Notes: generated by a model from the sequence alone, not told the origin. DNA of 64,000 nucleotides from G965247775 sp965247775 (GCA_965247775.1 OZ252031.1:2717975-2781974), one strand, 5' to 3'; shown: positions 44,498-53,621, numbered from the stretch's first letter. Numbers and translations are program-made.

Positions 44498-45696
44498 GCG
44501 TCCTCCTCTATCTCGACTGCCCGAGTGGCGTCAGCGGCGACATGCTGCTGGGGGCGCTGATCGATCTCGGCGCCGATGCGGAGGAGCTGCGCGCGGGTCT
44601 GCGCGCGCTGCCCTTGCCGGCGTGGACGCTGGAGGTGGGCGAGACGCGCCGTGCGGGTCTGCGCGCCGTCCGCGCCCAGGTGCAGATCGGCGGGGCCGAC
44701 ACACCGCAGCGCACCCTCGGCGAGATCAAGGGCCTGTTGGATGGGGCGGCGCTGCCGCCGCGCGTGCGGGCTCGGGCTGGGGGCGTCTTCCGCCGGCTGG
44801 CGGAAGCGGAGGCGCGTGTGCACGGCGAGGACGTAGCGACGCTGCACGTGCACGAGGTGGGGCGGACCGATGCGCTGATCGACGTGGTGGGCGTGCTCCT
44901 GGCGATCGAGCAGCTGGGTGTGGAGGCGGTGTACTGTTCGCCGCTGCCGCTGGCGATGGAGGGGACGGCGAACAGCGGTCACGGCCTCGTGCCGCTCCCC
45001 GCGCCGGCGACGCTGGAGATCTTGCGCGCCGCGCAGGCGCCGCTGCGCCGGGGCGCGTCCGATGCGGCGTCGGAGCTGGTGACGCCCACGGGGGCGGCGC
45101 TGGTGGCGGAGCTGGCGCGCTTCGAGCGCCCCGCGTTGCGCCTCCAGCGCCTCGGTGCGGGTGCGGGGCGGCGGGATCCGGCGGAGCGGCCCAACCTGCT
45201 GCGGGCCTGGCTGGCGGAGGGCGATGCGCCGGGGGCGGCGCTGCCTGTGGGGGTCGTGGCGGTGCTGGAGACGACCATCGACGATATGAGCGCGGAGCAG
45301 ATCGCCTTCGCGCGGGAGCGGCTCAGCGCGGCGGGCGCGCTCGATGTGTGGCTGCAGGCGGTGCTGATGAAGAAGGGCCGGGCCGGCTTACAGGTGACGG
45401 TGGTGGCGCCGCCCGAGGCGGAGGCGTCCCTCGCGGCGACGCTGCTGCGCGAGACCAGCACCCTGGGCGTGCGCGCGCGCGAGGAACGGCGCTACGAGGC
45501 CCCCCGCGAGGAGCGCCGTGTGGAGACGCCCCTGGGCCAGGCGCGGGTCAAAGTGGCGCGGCCGCCGGGCGCGCCCCCGCGGGTGGCGGCGGAGTTCGAG
45601 GACTGTGCGGCGCTCGCCCGCCGCCACGACCGCCCCATCGCGGAGGTCTACGCGCTGGTGGAGCGGGCGGCGCGGGATCAGCTGGGCGGCAGCTGA
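44494..45696 (+). CDS. larC: LarC nickel insertion protein
   Basis: A 400-residue LarC (DUF111), the CTP-dependent nickel-inserting enzyme of the pincer cofactor pathway. It starts LYLDCPSGVSGDMLLGALIDLGAD, has HVHEVGRTDALIDVVG and YCSPLPL, LVTPTGAALVAEL, and VLETTIDDMSAEQIAFARERL, then RETSTLGVRAREERRY. It is one continuous frame, not split as in some lactobacilli. Its last 19 bases overlap the convergent radC gene. LarA and LarE are not in the window. Confidence 0.93.
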   Translation: MSVLLYLDCPSGVSGDMLLGALIDLGADAEELRAGLRALPLPAWTLEVGETRRAGLRAVRAQVQIGGADTPQRTLGEIKGLLDGAALPPRVRARAGGVFRRLAEAEARVHGEDVATLHVHEVGRTDALIDVVGVLLAIEQLGVEAVYCSPLPLAMEGTANSGHGLVPLPAPATLEILRAAQAPLRRGASDAASELVTPTGAALVAELARFERPALRLQRLGAGAGRRDPAERPNLLRAWLAEGDAPGAALPVGVVAVLETTIDDMSAEQIAFARERLSAAGALDVWLQAVLMKKGRAGLQVTVVAPPEAEASLAATLLRETSTLGVRAREERRYEAPREERRVETPLGQARVKVARPPGAPPRVAAEFEDCAALARRHDRPIAEVYALVERAARDQLGGS

Positions 45697-46448
45697 GCGG
45701 AACCCACGCCCGAGTCCAGCAATCCCTCGCCGCGCAGGGAGACGTGGCGTCCACCGGCGCCGATGATGACGTGGTCCAGGACGTCCACGTCGAGCAGCGC
45801 GCCGCCCTCGCGAAGTTCGCGGGTCATGGCGATGTCGTCCGGGGAGGGGGTGGGGTCGCCGGAAGGGTGGTTGTGCACCGCGATCAGGCCGGGCGTGTTG
45901 CGGCGGACGGCGTCGCGCAGGATCTCGCCCACGCGCACCTGGGTGCTGTTGATGGAGCCGCGGTAGACGGTGCGCACGGCCTGCACGTCGTTCTTAGTGT
46001 TGAGCAGCAGGATGCGCAGCTCTTCCTGCTCGAGCAGGGCCATCTCCGCTCCCACGATCGCAACGACGTCTTCGGGCCCGCTGATGCGGGGCCGGGCTTC
46101 GGGCTGGAGGGTGGCCAGGCGTCGCCCCACTTCCAGGGCGGCTTTGAGCTGCGCAGCTTTGGCGGGCCCTAGCCCGTGTTCCTGGGCCAGTTCGGCCGCC
46201 GCCGCGCGTTGCAGCCCGTCCAGGCCGTGCTTGGCCAGCAGCCGCCCGGCGATGTCGAGGGCGCTGGCGTCGGCGGTGCCGGTGCGGAGCAGGATGGCGA
46301 GGAGTTCGGCGTTGGAGAGGGCGCCGGCGCCGGCCTGGAGCAGGCGCTCGCGGGGGCGCTCGGTGGCGGGCAGGTCGCGGATGCGGACGTGGTAAGGGGC
46401 GCCGTCGTCGTCGGCGCGATCGGAGCGGCCGGGCTCCGCGCCGCTCAC
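45678..46448 (-). CDS. radC: RadC / JAB1-MPN family protein
   Basis: A 256-residue RadC. The N-terminal helix-hairpin-helix part (LSNAELLAILLRTGT, LGPAKAAQLKAALEVGRRL) is followed by the JAMM domain with ILLLNTKNDV, YRGSINSTQVRVGEILRDAVR and the metal motif VHNHPSGDPTPSPDD. Historic links to DNA repair are weak and the real function is unsettled. GTG start overlaps the stop of the upstream membrane-protein gene by four bases. Confidence 0.93.
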   Translation of the reverse strand: MSGAEPGRSDRADDDGAPYHVRIRDLPATERPRERLLQAGAGALSNAELLAILLRTGTADASALDIAGRLLAKHGLDGLQRAAAAELAQEHGLGPAKAAQLKAALEVGRRLATLQPEARPRISGPEDVVAIVGAEMALLEQEELRILLLNTKNDVQAVRTVYRGSINSTQVRVGEILRDAVRRNTPGLIAVHNHPSGDPTPSPDDIAMTRELREGGALLDVDVLDHVIIGAGGRHVSLRGEGLLDSGVGSAQLPPS

Positions 46449-47173
46449 GCGCCGCCCGCCCGATCGCTCTGAGGGTCCTCACCGGCGTCCGCGGCCCCGG
46501 CGGAGGGATGCGGCGGGCGCTCTACCGCTCGGGGTGGGCCGAAGCGCGGGGGCTGCACGGCCGGTGGGACGCCGAAGCGGGGGGCGTGGTCGCCGGCCGT
46601 GCGCGCCGGGCGCGGCGCGGCCTCCAGGGCGAGCGGGGCGGGTGTCGGCGCCGCGGCGGGCGTAGCAACCCAGCCGGAGACGGGCGCCGGCGGGACCGCG
46701 CCCGCGGCGGCCGCGGCCGGATCGTCCGGGGCGGGCGCGCTGGCCAGCGCCTCCCAGGCGATGAGGGTGTTCGTGTGGGGGAAATGGCGCACGTGGACGC
46801 GACCGAAAACCTCCGGCATGAGCAGCCAGATGTCCTTGCGCACGCGGAAGACGCGCTTGCCGACCGTGAGGTAATGGCCCCGGAAGACGATCAGGTCCGC
46901 CTTGGACCACTTGCGCGTGATCGCCCCTTCCGTCTCGATCGGTTCGGCGCGGAGGTCGCGCAGCGCGGCGAAGGCCAGCGGCGAGGCGAGGAGCGCGATC
47001 AAGGCGACGATGGCGAAGCCGACCCAGGCGCCGCCGCTCTGGGTCAGCGCCCGCACGAGGAAGAGCGCGCCCAGCGCCACGAAGAGCACGAACAGGGGCG
47101 TCCAGGTCAGCGCCGATCGCACGACCGTGCGGCGGGCCCGCTGCAGCGTGCCGTCGTCGGCCGGGTGGGTCAT
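46445..47173 (-). CDS. two-helix membrane protein with Pro/Ala-rich tail
   Basis: A 242-residue protein with two membrane helices (about residues 25-43, PLFVLFVALGALFLV, and 50-72, VGFAIVALIALLASPLAF), a conserved-looking cytosolic or external stretch (YLTVGKRVFRVRKDIWLLMP) and about 100 residues of Pro/Ala-rich low complexity. It is coupled to radC and to the LysM gene by four-base overlaps. Family not recognised. Confidence 0.65.
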   Translation of the reverse strand: MTHPADDGTLQRARRTVVRSALTWTPLFVLFVALGALFLVRALTQSGGAWVGFAIVALIALLASPLAFAALRDLRAEPIETEGAITRKWSKADLIVFRGHYLTVGKRVFRVRKDIWLLMPEVFGRVHVRHFPHTNTLIAWEALASAPAPDDPAAAAAGAVPPAPVSGWVATPAAAPTPAPLALEAAPRPARTAGDHAPRFGVPPAVQPPRFGPPRAVERPPHPSAGAADAGEDPQSDRAGGA

Positions 47174-47712
47174 GGGGCGCTCGAAGCGGAGACGGGGATG
47201 AAGATCACGTCGCCGATGCTGATCCGGGTGCCGTCGCCGAGGGTGGGGTTGTAGCGCAGGATGTCATCGACGCTGATGCCACGCGCCAGGGCGATGTTGA
47301 AGATGGCGTCGCCGGGGGCGACCGTGTAGCGGTCGAAGCGAGCGGGCTGGACCGGGTCGGCCGGCTCGGGTGGGCGCGGGACGGCGTTCGGATGGAGGCG
47401 GGGCAGGTCCACGGCGGCGGCGGCGGGGGCGGGGTCCGTCGCGGGGAGGGTGGCGAGGGTCCCAGTGGCGCCGGCGGGCGCGGCGATCTCGCCGACGGCC
47501 GCACTGGAGGCGGGGCCAGCGACCTGGTCCGGCGCGGGGGCTGCGGGCGGGGCGGCAGTGGGGTCTTGCAGGCCCCAGATCAGCACGACGAGGAGCGTCG
47601 CCAGCGCCACCATGAGCAGGCGGGGCAGGCTCTGCATGGGGTGCAAGGCGGGGGCCACAAGGGGCGGTGGGGTGCGCTGCGCCCGTGGCAGTATGCGCGG
47701 TTGCGAAACCAT
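47170..47712 (-). CDS. LysM-domain membrane-anchored protein
   Basis: A 180-residue protein. One membrane helix near residues 31-47 (RLLMVALATLLVVLIWG), an Ala/Pro linker, and a C-terminal LysM module (residues about 127-175: RYTVAPGDAIFNIALARGISVDDILRYN...ISIGDVIFIP), which binds peptidoglycan or related glycans. An internal ATG at codon 26 (47637) is an alternative start that would place the helix at the very N-terminus. Confidence 0.8.
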   Translation of the reverse strand: MVSQPRILPRAQRTPPPLVAPALHPMQSLPRLLMVALATLLVVLIWGLQDPTAAPPAAPAPDQVAGPASSAAVGEIAAPAGATGTLATLPATDPAPAAAAVDLPRLHPNAVPRPPEPADPVQPARFDRYTVAPGDAIFNIALARGISVDDILRYNPTLGDGTRISIGDVIFIPVSASSAP

Positions 47713-47738
47713 CAGCCGTTATCCCCGCTCCCCCGGCC

Positions 47739-47753
47739 CGCTGCCGGGCAGCG
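47739..47753. terminator. possible hairpin after rplL
   Basis: CGCTGCC-C-GGCAGCG inverted repeat in the 70-base gap between rplL and the LysM gene. There is no U-tract; it could be a weak terminator that separates the ribosomal operon from the genes that follow. Confidence 0.25.
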
Positions 47754-47782
47754 TAGCGGATCGGACGGACGCGGCCGGGCGG

Positions 47783-48163
47783 CTACTGGATCTCAACCGC
47801 GGCGCCGGCCTCTTCCAGATCGGCCTTGACCTTCTCGGCCTCGTCCTTGCCGACGCCTTCCTTGACGTTGGCGGGCGCGCCTTCGACGAACTCCTTGGCC
47901 TCCTTGAGGCCGAGCTGGGTCATGCTCCGCACGGCTTTGATGACGTTGATCTTGTTGGCGCCGAAGTCCTTGAGGACCACGGTGAATTCGGTCTGCTCTT
48001 CGGCGGCCTCGGCGCCGTCGCCGTCCGCACCGGGCGCCGCGGCGAGGGCGACGGGGGCGGCCGCGGTGACGCCGAACTCCTCCTCGATCTTCCTGACGAG
48101 GTCGCGGGCCTCCAGCATGGTCATCCCGCTGATCAGCTCGAATGCTTCATCGACCTTGGCCAT
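47783..48163 (-). CDS. rplL: 50S ribosomal protein L7/L12
   Basis: A 126-residue stalk protein that recruits translation GTPases. N-terminal dimerisation helices (VDEAFELISGMTMLEARDLVRKIEEEFGV), an Ala-rich hinge, and the C-terminal domain EFTVVLKDFGANKINVIKAVRSMTQLGLKEAKEFVEGAP. The ATG start begins MAKVDEAF. It follows rplJ by 52 bases. Confidence 0.97.
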   Translation of the reverse strand: MAKVDEAFELISGMTMLEARDLVRKIEEEFGVTAAAPVALAAAPGADGDGAEAAEEQTEFTVVLKDFGANKINVIKAVRSMTQLGLKEAKEFVEGAPANVKEGVGKDEAEKVKADLEEAGAAVEIQ

Positions 48164-48215
48164 TGTGCGTTCCTTCCAGTGTGCGCTCGCCCGGCCGGGC
48201 CTGACTCGTTGATTC

Positions 48216-48944
48216 TCACTCGGGGCTCTCGGGCGACGCGAGGGCGGCATCGGCCGCTTCCGTGTCGTCATCGGTTGCGCCGGCGTTCGCCGCACTGGCG
48301 TTCGCCGCGCTGGCGTCCGGCCTGCCGTCGCCGGGGCCGTCGCCGTCCGCTGCCTCAGGGCCCTCGGCGGCGCCGCCGCTGGGGGCGCCGGCGTCCGTGC
48401 CGGACGGGGCGCCCTCGCTCTCGCCCAGTTGTTCGGCGCGCGCATCGACGATGGCGGCGACGCCGCGCAGGACGGCGTGCAGCCCGGCAGCGATGCCGCC
48501 GACGGGGCCGTTGACGCCGCCGGCGAGCTTGGCCATCAGCTCCGAGCGGCTGGGCACGGTGGCGAGGTCGGCGACCTGGGCGGCGCTCAGCACCTCGCCG
48601 TCCAGGTAGCCGCCGTGGATGGGGATCTCCAGGCGCTTCGCGCGGAGGTAGGTGTGCAAGGCTTTGGGCGGGGCGACTTCCTCCTCATAGCCCAGGAGGA
48701 GCGCCGTGGCTTCCTGCGCGAGCTGGGCGATGCCGGGCTTGCCGGCATTGTCGGCGGCGCGTCGTAGCAAGGTGTTCTTGACCACGCGCAACTCCATGGA
48801 GGGCTCGGTTTCGCGCAGGGTCAGCCGCAGCGCCCGCATCTCGCCCACGCTGAGGCCGCGGAAATCGAGGCCGATCGCCATTACGGCGCGGGTGAGGCGC
48901 TCTTCCAGCTCGGCGACCTGTTGCACTTTGTGTTCCGTGGGCAT
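48216..48944 (-). CDS. rplJ: 50S ribosomal protein L10 with acidic C-terminal extension
   Basis: A 242-residue L10. The ribosomal part (residues 1-170) has LTRAVMAIGLDFRGLSVGEMRALR, VVKNTLLRRAA, YEEEVAPPKALHTYL and the L12-binding C-terminal helix (GLHAVLRGVAAIVDARAEQ). Homologues usually end here; this one continues for about 70 residues of Ala/Asp/Gly/Ser/Glu-rich sequence. ATG 48944 with GGAAGGGA upstream is preferred over GTG 48968. Confidence 0.95.
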   Translation of the reverse strand: MPTEHKVQQVAELEERLTRAVMAIGLDFRGLSVGEMRALRLTLRETEPSMELRVVKNTLLRRAADNAGKPGIAQLAQEATALLLGYEEEVAPPKALHTYLRAKRLEIPIHGGYLDGEVLSAAQVADLATVPSRSELMAKLAGGVNGPVGGIAAGLHAVLRGVAAIVDARAEQLGESEGAPSGTDAGAPSGGAAEGPEAADGDGPGDGRPDASAANASAANAGATDDDTEAADAALASPESPE

Positions 48945-49123
48945 GGCCCTGGTCCCTTCCGCGGGCACGAAAACGACCCGCGCGCCTCGCCGGTGACGGC
49001 GGAGAGGTACGGGTCACGCAGGAGGCGGCTGCCCCGGAACGCGGTCCCGCGCCTGCGCTGGACTTCGAGCCGGGGCCATGGGGCCCGGCCGCCAGCGGTC
49101 TCCGGCGCCGGTGGAACGGAGGT
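48945..49123 (-). promoter_or_regulatory. L10 leader RNA (rplJL autoregulatory region)
   Basis: The 179-base gap between rplA and rplJ contains the expected L10-binding element on the minus strand: AGACCGCTGG and, after a GC-rich loop, CCAGCGCAGG (paired CGCTGG/CCAGCG with flanking kink-turn-type AGA and CAGG), at about 49052-49107. This is the sequence pattern of L10 leaders, which repress rplJ-rplL when L10 or L10-L12 is in excess. Further GC hairpins follow before rplJ. Confidence 0.7.
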
Positions 49124-49837
49124 CTACTCCGTACTGCTGGAGAGTGTGCTTTGGAGTTCCATTCTCACACTGGGCCCCATGGTGGAGGCCAGGTGCATCC
49201 CGCGAATGTAGGTGCCTTTGCCGCCACTGGGCTTGGCCTTGACGACCTCCTGCACGACGGTGGCGATGTTCTCCTGCAACTGCTCCGCTTCGAAGCTGGC
49301 TTTGCCCACCGGCACGTGCATGATCGCGAGACGGTCGAGGCGGAACTCGACCCGCCCCGCCTGCGCGCTGGCGACCCCCTTCGCGATCTCGTCGCCGTTG
49401 ACAACCGTGCCGGCGCGCGGGTTGGGCATGAGGCCGCGGGGGCCCAGGATGCGCCCGAGCTTGCCGACTTTGCCCATCAGTTCCCGCTGGGCCAGCGCGA
49501 CGTCGAAATCGGTGAAGCCGTCTTCCACGCGTTTGATGAGGTCGTCCCCGCCGACGACGGTGGCGCCGGCCTCTTCCGCCGCGCGCGCGGCCTCGCCCTC
49601 GGCGAAGACGGCCACGCGGACGGTCTTGCCCAGGCCGTGCGGCAGGTCCGTGGTGCCGCGCACCTGCTGGTCGGCGTGGCGGGGGTCCAGGCCGGTGCGG
49701 ATGTGCAGCTCCACGGTCTCGTCGAAGTTGGCCGTAGCGTGCTGCTTGATCAGGTCCACGGCCTGGGGCAGGGCGTAGCTGGCTTCGCGATCGAAGTCGG
49801 CGACGGTGGCGCGGTAGCGTTTCCCGTGCTTCGGCAT
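49124..49837 (-). CDS. rplA: 50S ribosomal protein L1
   Basis: A 237-residue L1: MPKHGKRYRATVADFDREASYALPQAVDLIK, then ETVELHIRTGLDPRHADQQVRGTTDLPHGLGK and KLGRILGPRGLMPNPRAGTV, the family signature. It follows rplK by three bases. In many bacteria L1 represses its own L11-L1 mRNA; no binding site was searched for in detail here. Confidence 0.97.
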   Translation of the reverse strand: MPKHGKRYRATVADFDREASYALPQAVDLIKQHATANFDETVELHIRTGLDPRHADQQVRGTTDLPHGLGKTVRVAVFAEGEAARAAEEAGATVVGGDDLIKRVEDGFTDFDVALAQRELMGKVGKLGRILGPRGLMPNPRAGTVVNGDEIAKGVASAQAGRVEFRLDRLAIMHVPVGKASFEAEQLQENIATVVQEVVKAKPSGGKGTYIRGMHLASTMGPSVRMELQSTLSSSTE

Positions 49838-49840
49838 GGG

Positions 49841-50266
49841 CTACTCCGAGACCGTGACGCCCATGCTGCGGGCGGTGCCGGCGATGATCAGCATGGCGGA
49901 TTCGACGTCGTTGGCGTTGAGGTCGGGCATCTTCTTTTGCGCGATCTCGCGGACCTGGGCGGGCGAGATGGCGCCCACCATCTCCCGCCGGGGCTCGGAG
50001 GAGCCCTTGCTCAGCCCGGCCGCCTTGCGGATCAGGTCGGAGGCGGGCGGGGTGCGGATCTCGAAGATGAAGCCGCGGTCCTCATAGATCGTGATCTGGG
50101 CGGGCGCGATATCGCCGACCATGCTGCTGGTGCGCTCGTTGTAGACCTTGACGAAGTCCATGATGTTGACGCCGTGCTGCCCCAGGGCGGGGCCCACGGG
50201 CGGGGCCGGGCTGGCCTTGCCGGCTTCGAGTTGCAGCGTGAGGACGGCACGGATCTTCTTCGCCAC
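49841..50266 (-). CDS. rplK: 50S ribosomal protein L11
   Basis: A 141-residue L11: AVLTLQLEAGKASPAPPVGPALGQHGVNIMDFVKVYN, then FIFEIRTPPASDLIRKAAGL and the C-terminal rRNA-binding domain ending VESAMLIIAGTARSMGVTV. It is the substrate of PrmA encoded at 15736-16710. It starts three bases after nusG. Confidence 0.97.
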   Translation of the reverse strand: MAKKIRAVLTLQLEAGKASPAPPVGPALGQHGVNIMDFVKVYNERTSSMVGDIAPAQITIYEDRGFIFEIRTPPASDLIRKAAGLSKGSSEPRREMVGAISPAQVREIAQKKMPDLNANDVESAMLIIAGTARSMGVTVSE

Positions 50267-50269
50267 CGC

Positions 50270-51322
50270 TCAGACCTTCTCCACCTGCATGAAGTCCAGC
50301 TCCACCGGAGTGTCGCGGCCGAACATGGAGATCAGCACGCGGACCTTGCCCTTCTCCAGGTTGATCTCGTCGACTTCGCCGCTGAAGTCTTGGAAGGGGC
50401 CTTCCATCACCCGCACCATTTCGCCGACCTCGAAGCCGACACGGACGCGGGGCTCGGCCACGCGCGTTTGCTTGAGGATGGCGGCGACCTCGATGCGGGG
50501 CAGCGGGTGCGGCCGATCCGCGCCCACGAAGCCCGTGACGCCGGGCGTGTTGCGCACGACGTACCAAGTGTCGTCGTCCAAGATCATGTTGACCAGGACG
50601 TATCCGGGCAACAACTTGCGTTGCACTTGGCGGCGCTGGCCGCCGCGAATCTCCAGCTCTTCTTCCGTGGGAACGACGATGTCGAAGATGCGATCGACGA
50701 CGTCCATGCTTTCGATGCGGCGCTGGAGGTTCTGGTCGACGCGGCTCTCGTGCCCGGAGTAGGTGTTGAGGACGTACCAGGCCCGCCCATCCGCGTGCTC
50801 GGGGCCCAGGATCTCGTCGGTCTCGATGTCTTCGGGCTCGGGGGCGGGTGGCGGCTCCTCGGCGAAGAGGTCGGGAGTGGGAGCCTCCGCGGCTTCGACG
50901 GGCTGGTCCAGCCCCAGCCGTTCAACCAGCTTCTCGGCGGCTGCCGCTTCCTCGTCGACGGCGTTCGGCGCGGCGCCGAGTCCCAGCGCCTCCGCCACGC
51001 GCAGCGCTTCTTGGTACTCTCGCTCGGCCGCGCTCATGCCGGCGTCGCCTCCGGTGCCGAGCGGGCCCAGGAGCCCAGCGGGGATGGGCTCGGCGGGGGC
51101 GTCCGTCTCGCCGCCGAGGAGATGATCGGCGGCGGAGTTCTCGGGATCGGCATCGGATCCCGGCGCGCCGAGGGGCGCCGCCGCGGGGGCGTCGTCCGCG
51201 GGGGCGTCGTCCGCGGGGGCATCGCCGCGGGCAGAGGCGGTGTCTCCAGCGGGGGAGGGCGCTGGCTCGGTGGCGGCCGGTGTATCCGAGCCGTCGGTGC
51301 TGGTGTCGGATTCGCTAATCAT
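50270..51322 (-). CDS. nusG: transcription factor NusG with long acidic N-terminal extension
   Basis: A 350-residue NusG. The canonical protein occupies residues about 178-350: NGN domain (WYVLNTYSGHESRV, PGYVLVNMILDDDTWYVVRNTPGVTGFVG) and C-terminal KOW domain (GEMVRVMEGPFQDFSGEVDEI...FGRDTPVELDFMQVEKV). The first about 177 residues are Ala/Pro/Asp/Glu-rich with a tandem repeat of PADDA and no recognisable fold. NusG couples RNA polymerase to ribosomes and Rho. The extended N-terminus is unusual; a start nearer residue 95 (ATG) cannot be excluded. Confidence 0.93.
   Translation of the reverse strand: MISESDTSTDGSDTPAATEPAPSPAGDTASARGDAPADDAPADDAPAAAPLGAPGSDADPENSAADHLLGGETDAPAEPIPAGLLGPLGTGGDAGMSAAEREYQEALRVAEALGLGAAPNAVDEEAAAAEKLVERLGLDQPVEAAEAPTPDLFAEEPPPAPEPEDIETDEILGPEHADGRAWYVLNTYSGHESRVDQNLQRRIESMDVVDRIFDIVVPTEEELEIRGGQRRQVQRKLLPGYVLVNMILDDDTWYVVRNTPGVTGFVGADRPHPLPRIEVAAILKQTRVAEPRVRVGFEVGEMVRVMEGPFQDFSGEVDEINLEKGKVRVLISMFGRDTPVELDFMQVEKV
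51181..51225 (-). repeat. 15-base tandem repeat inside nusG
   Basis: Three copies of a 15-base unit (CCGCGGGGGCGTCGT on the plus strand; the third copy has two changes) encode PADDA repeats in the acidic N-terminal extension of NusG. In-frame unit length means copy-number change would not break the gene. Confidence 0.8.
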
Positions 51323-51329
51323 GTTGCGG

Positions 51330-51791
51330 TCAGTTCAGGAGCACGTTCTCCATGACGCGGTTGAAGACCCAGTCGACGCCGCCCAGCAGGGCGCCGACGG
51401 CGACCGCGATGACGACGACGACGGTGGTCAGATTGCGGGTTTCCTGGCGGCTGGGCCAGACGACCTTGCGCAGCTCGGCGACGATCTCCGAGATCAACCG
51501 GGGGTGCGTGAGGCGGTAGAGGCGGCCTCGCTCGCGTCCCTGTCCCGGGGCCGTGGTGGGACGCGGCACGGCGCGCTGCGGCCGTGTCGGCAGCGTCGTT
51601 GGTGGCGGCGGCGTGGTGCGCGGCAGCGCGGCGGCCCCGCCCGCGGCGCCGATCTCGATGGCGTGCGCGGAGCCGCCGGGCGCGGCGGCCGGCCGATCGG
51701 CGCGGGGCTGCGGCGCGTTCGAACTCGGCCGCGGCAGCGGCTGCGCTTGCGCTTGACGCCGGCGGCGGGAACGACGCCCTCCACGGGCCAT
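51330..51791 (-). CDS. secE: preprotein translocase subunit SecE, extended N-terminus
   Basis: A 153-residue SecE. The functional part is the last about 60 residues: amphipathic helix LISEIVAELRKVVWPSRQETRNLT (hallmark of SecE) and one membrane helix (VVVVIAVAVGALLGGVDWVF). The preceding 90 residues are Arg/Pro/Ala-rich and basic. The ATG start reads MARGGRRSRRRRQ. It lies 7 bases before nusG. Confidence 0.92.
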   Translation of the reverse strand: MARGGRRSRRRRQAQAQPLPRPSSNAPQPRADRPAAAPGGSAHAIEIGAAGGAAALPRTTPPPPTTLPTRPQRAVPRPTTAPGQGRERGRLYRLTHPRLISEIVAELRKVVWPSRQETRNLTTVVVVIAVAVGALLGGVDWVFNRVMENVLLN

Positions 51792-51809
51792 GATGCGTCC
51801 TCTCCCCCC

Positions 51810-51971
51810 TCAGCGGGTTTCGCGGAAGGCCTGGCGGCAGCGACAGCGCGGACAGTACTTCTGCAGCTCCAGCCGGTCCGTGGTGTTCCGGCGATTCTTG
51901 CGGGTGTGGTAGGAGAACCGCTGGCACTCGCGGCAGCGGAGGGTGATGTGGATGCGATCCCCTTTAGCCAT
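51810..51971 (-). CDS. rpmG: 50S ribosomal protein L33
   Basis: A 53-residue protein starting MAKGDRIHITLRCREC and ending CPRCRCRQAFRETR. The two pairs CREC and CPRC make it a zinc-binding (C+) L33. Central FSYHTRKNRRNT and DRLELQKYCP match the family. It lies between tuf and secE, a position often taken by rpmG and tRNA-Trp; no tRNA-Trp is present here. Confidence 0.95.
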   Translation of the reverse strand: MAKGDRIHITLRCRECQRFSYHTRKNRRNTTDRLELQKYCPRCRCRQAFRETR

Positions 51972-51980
51972 GGCCCCAGC

Positions 51981-53180
<1,200 letters not shown>

Positions 53181-53222
53181 GACGCTCCGATTCTCTCCGT
53201 CGTGCTGCTGTCAGCGCCTTCG

Positions 53223-53298
53223 TGGAGCCCACATCCAGATTTGAACTGGAGACCTCGTTCTTACCAAGAACGCGCTCTACCGACTGAGCTATGTGGGC
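53223..53298 (-). tRNA. tRNA-Thr (anticodon GGT)
   Basis: 76 nucleotides including an encoded CCA. Acceptor stem GCCCACA/TGTGGGC, D arm TAGCTCAGTCGGTAGAGC, anticodon loop TTGGTAA (GGT), T arm with GTTCAAATC. It reads ACC/ACU codons. It is the last of three tRNAs before tuf. Confidence 0.95.
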
Positions 53299-53328
53299 CT
53301 GCAATCCCGGATCGTTCCTCCGTTGATC

Positions 53329-53416
53329 TGGTGCTGGGGGCAGGATTCGAACCTGCGTAGCCCTTCCGGGCGCCGGTTTTACAGACCGGTGGTATTAGCC
53401 ACTCACCCACCCCAGC
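53329..53416 (-). tRNA. tRNA-Tyr (anticodon GTA)
   Basis: 88 nucleotides including CCA, with a long variable arm (class II). Acceptor stem GCTGGGG/CCCCAGC, anticodon loop CTGTAAA (GTA), variable arm GCCCGGAAGGGC, T loop GTTCGAATCC. Confidence 0.95.
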
Positions 53417-53447
53417 GGGGTCATCGAACTCCGGCTCTGGCGCTGGT

Positions 53448-53523
53448 TGGAGCCCGAGAAGGGATTCGAACCCCCAACCTGCCGATTACAAATCGGCTGC
53501 GCTGCCAGTTGCGCCACTCGGGC
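53448..53523 (-). tRNA. tRNA-Thr (anticodon TGT)
   Basis: 76 nucleotides including CCA. Acceptor stem GCCCGAG/CTCGGGC, anticodon loop TTTGTAA (TGT) on the stem GCCGA/TCGGC, T arm GGGTTCGAATCCC. It reads ACA/ACG codons and is first in the Thr-Tyr-Thr-tuf transcript. Confidence 0.94.
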
Positions 53524-53569
53524 TCAGCCCACAACGAAGAAGACACGCGGAAGCGCGCGTCTGTCAAGC

Positions 53570-53599
53570 AGTATATGAGGCCGGAAAAAATGGGGTCAA
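53570..53599 (-). promoter_or_regulatory. strong promoter of the tRNA-tuf-ribosomal operon
   Basis: Minus strand TTGACC (53599-53594), 18-base spacer containing an A/T run, TATACT (53575-53570). This is the closest match to the sigma-70 consensus in the window, 46 bases upstream of the first tRNA, as expected for a growth-rate-dependent stable RNA/tuf operon. Confidence 0.8.
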
Positions 53600-53621
53600 G
53601 GCGCGACAGCCCCGGCGATCG

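Noticed and set aside
45678..46448. RadC as a marker of phage or anti-restriction islands
   Set aside because: It is embedded by four-base overlaps in a housekeeping operon without any mobile gene.
51792..51980. tRNA-Trp expected between tuf and secE
   Set aside because: The gaps around rpmG are 18 and 9 bases, too short for a tRNA.
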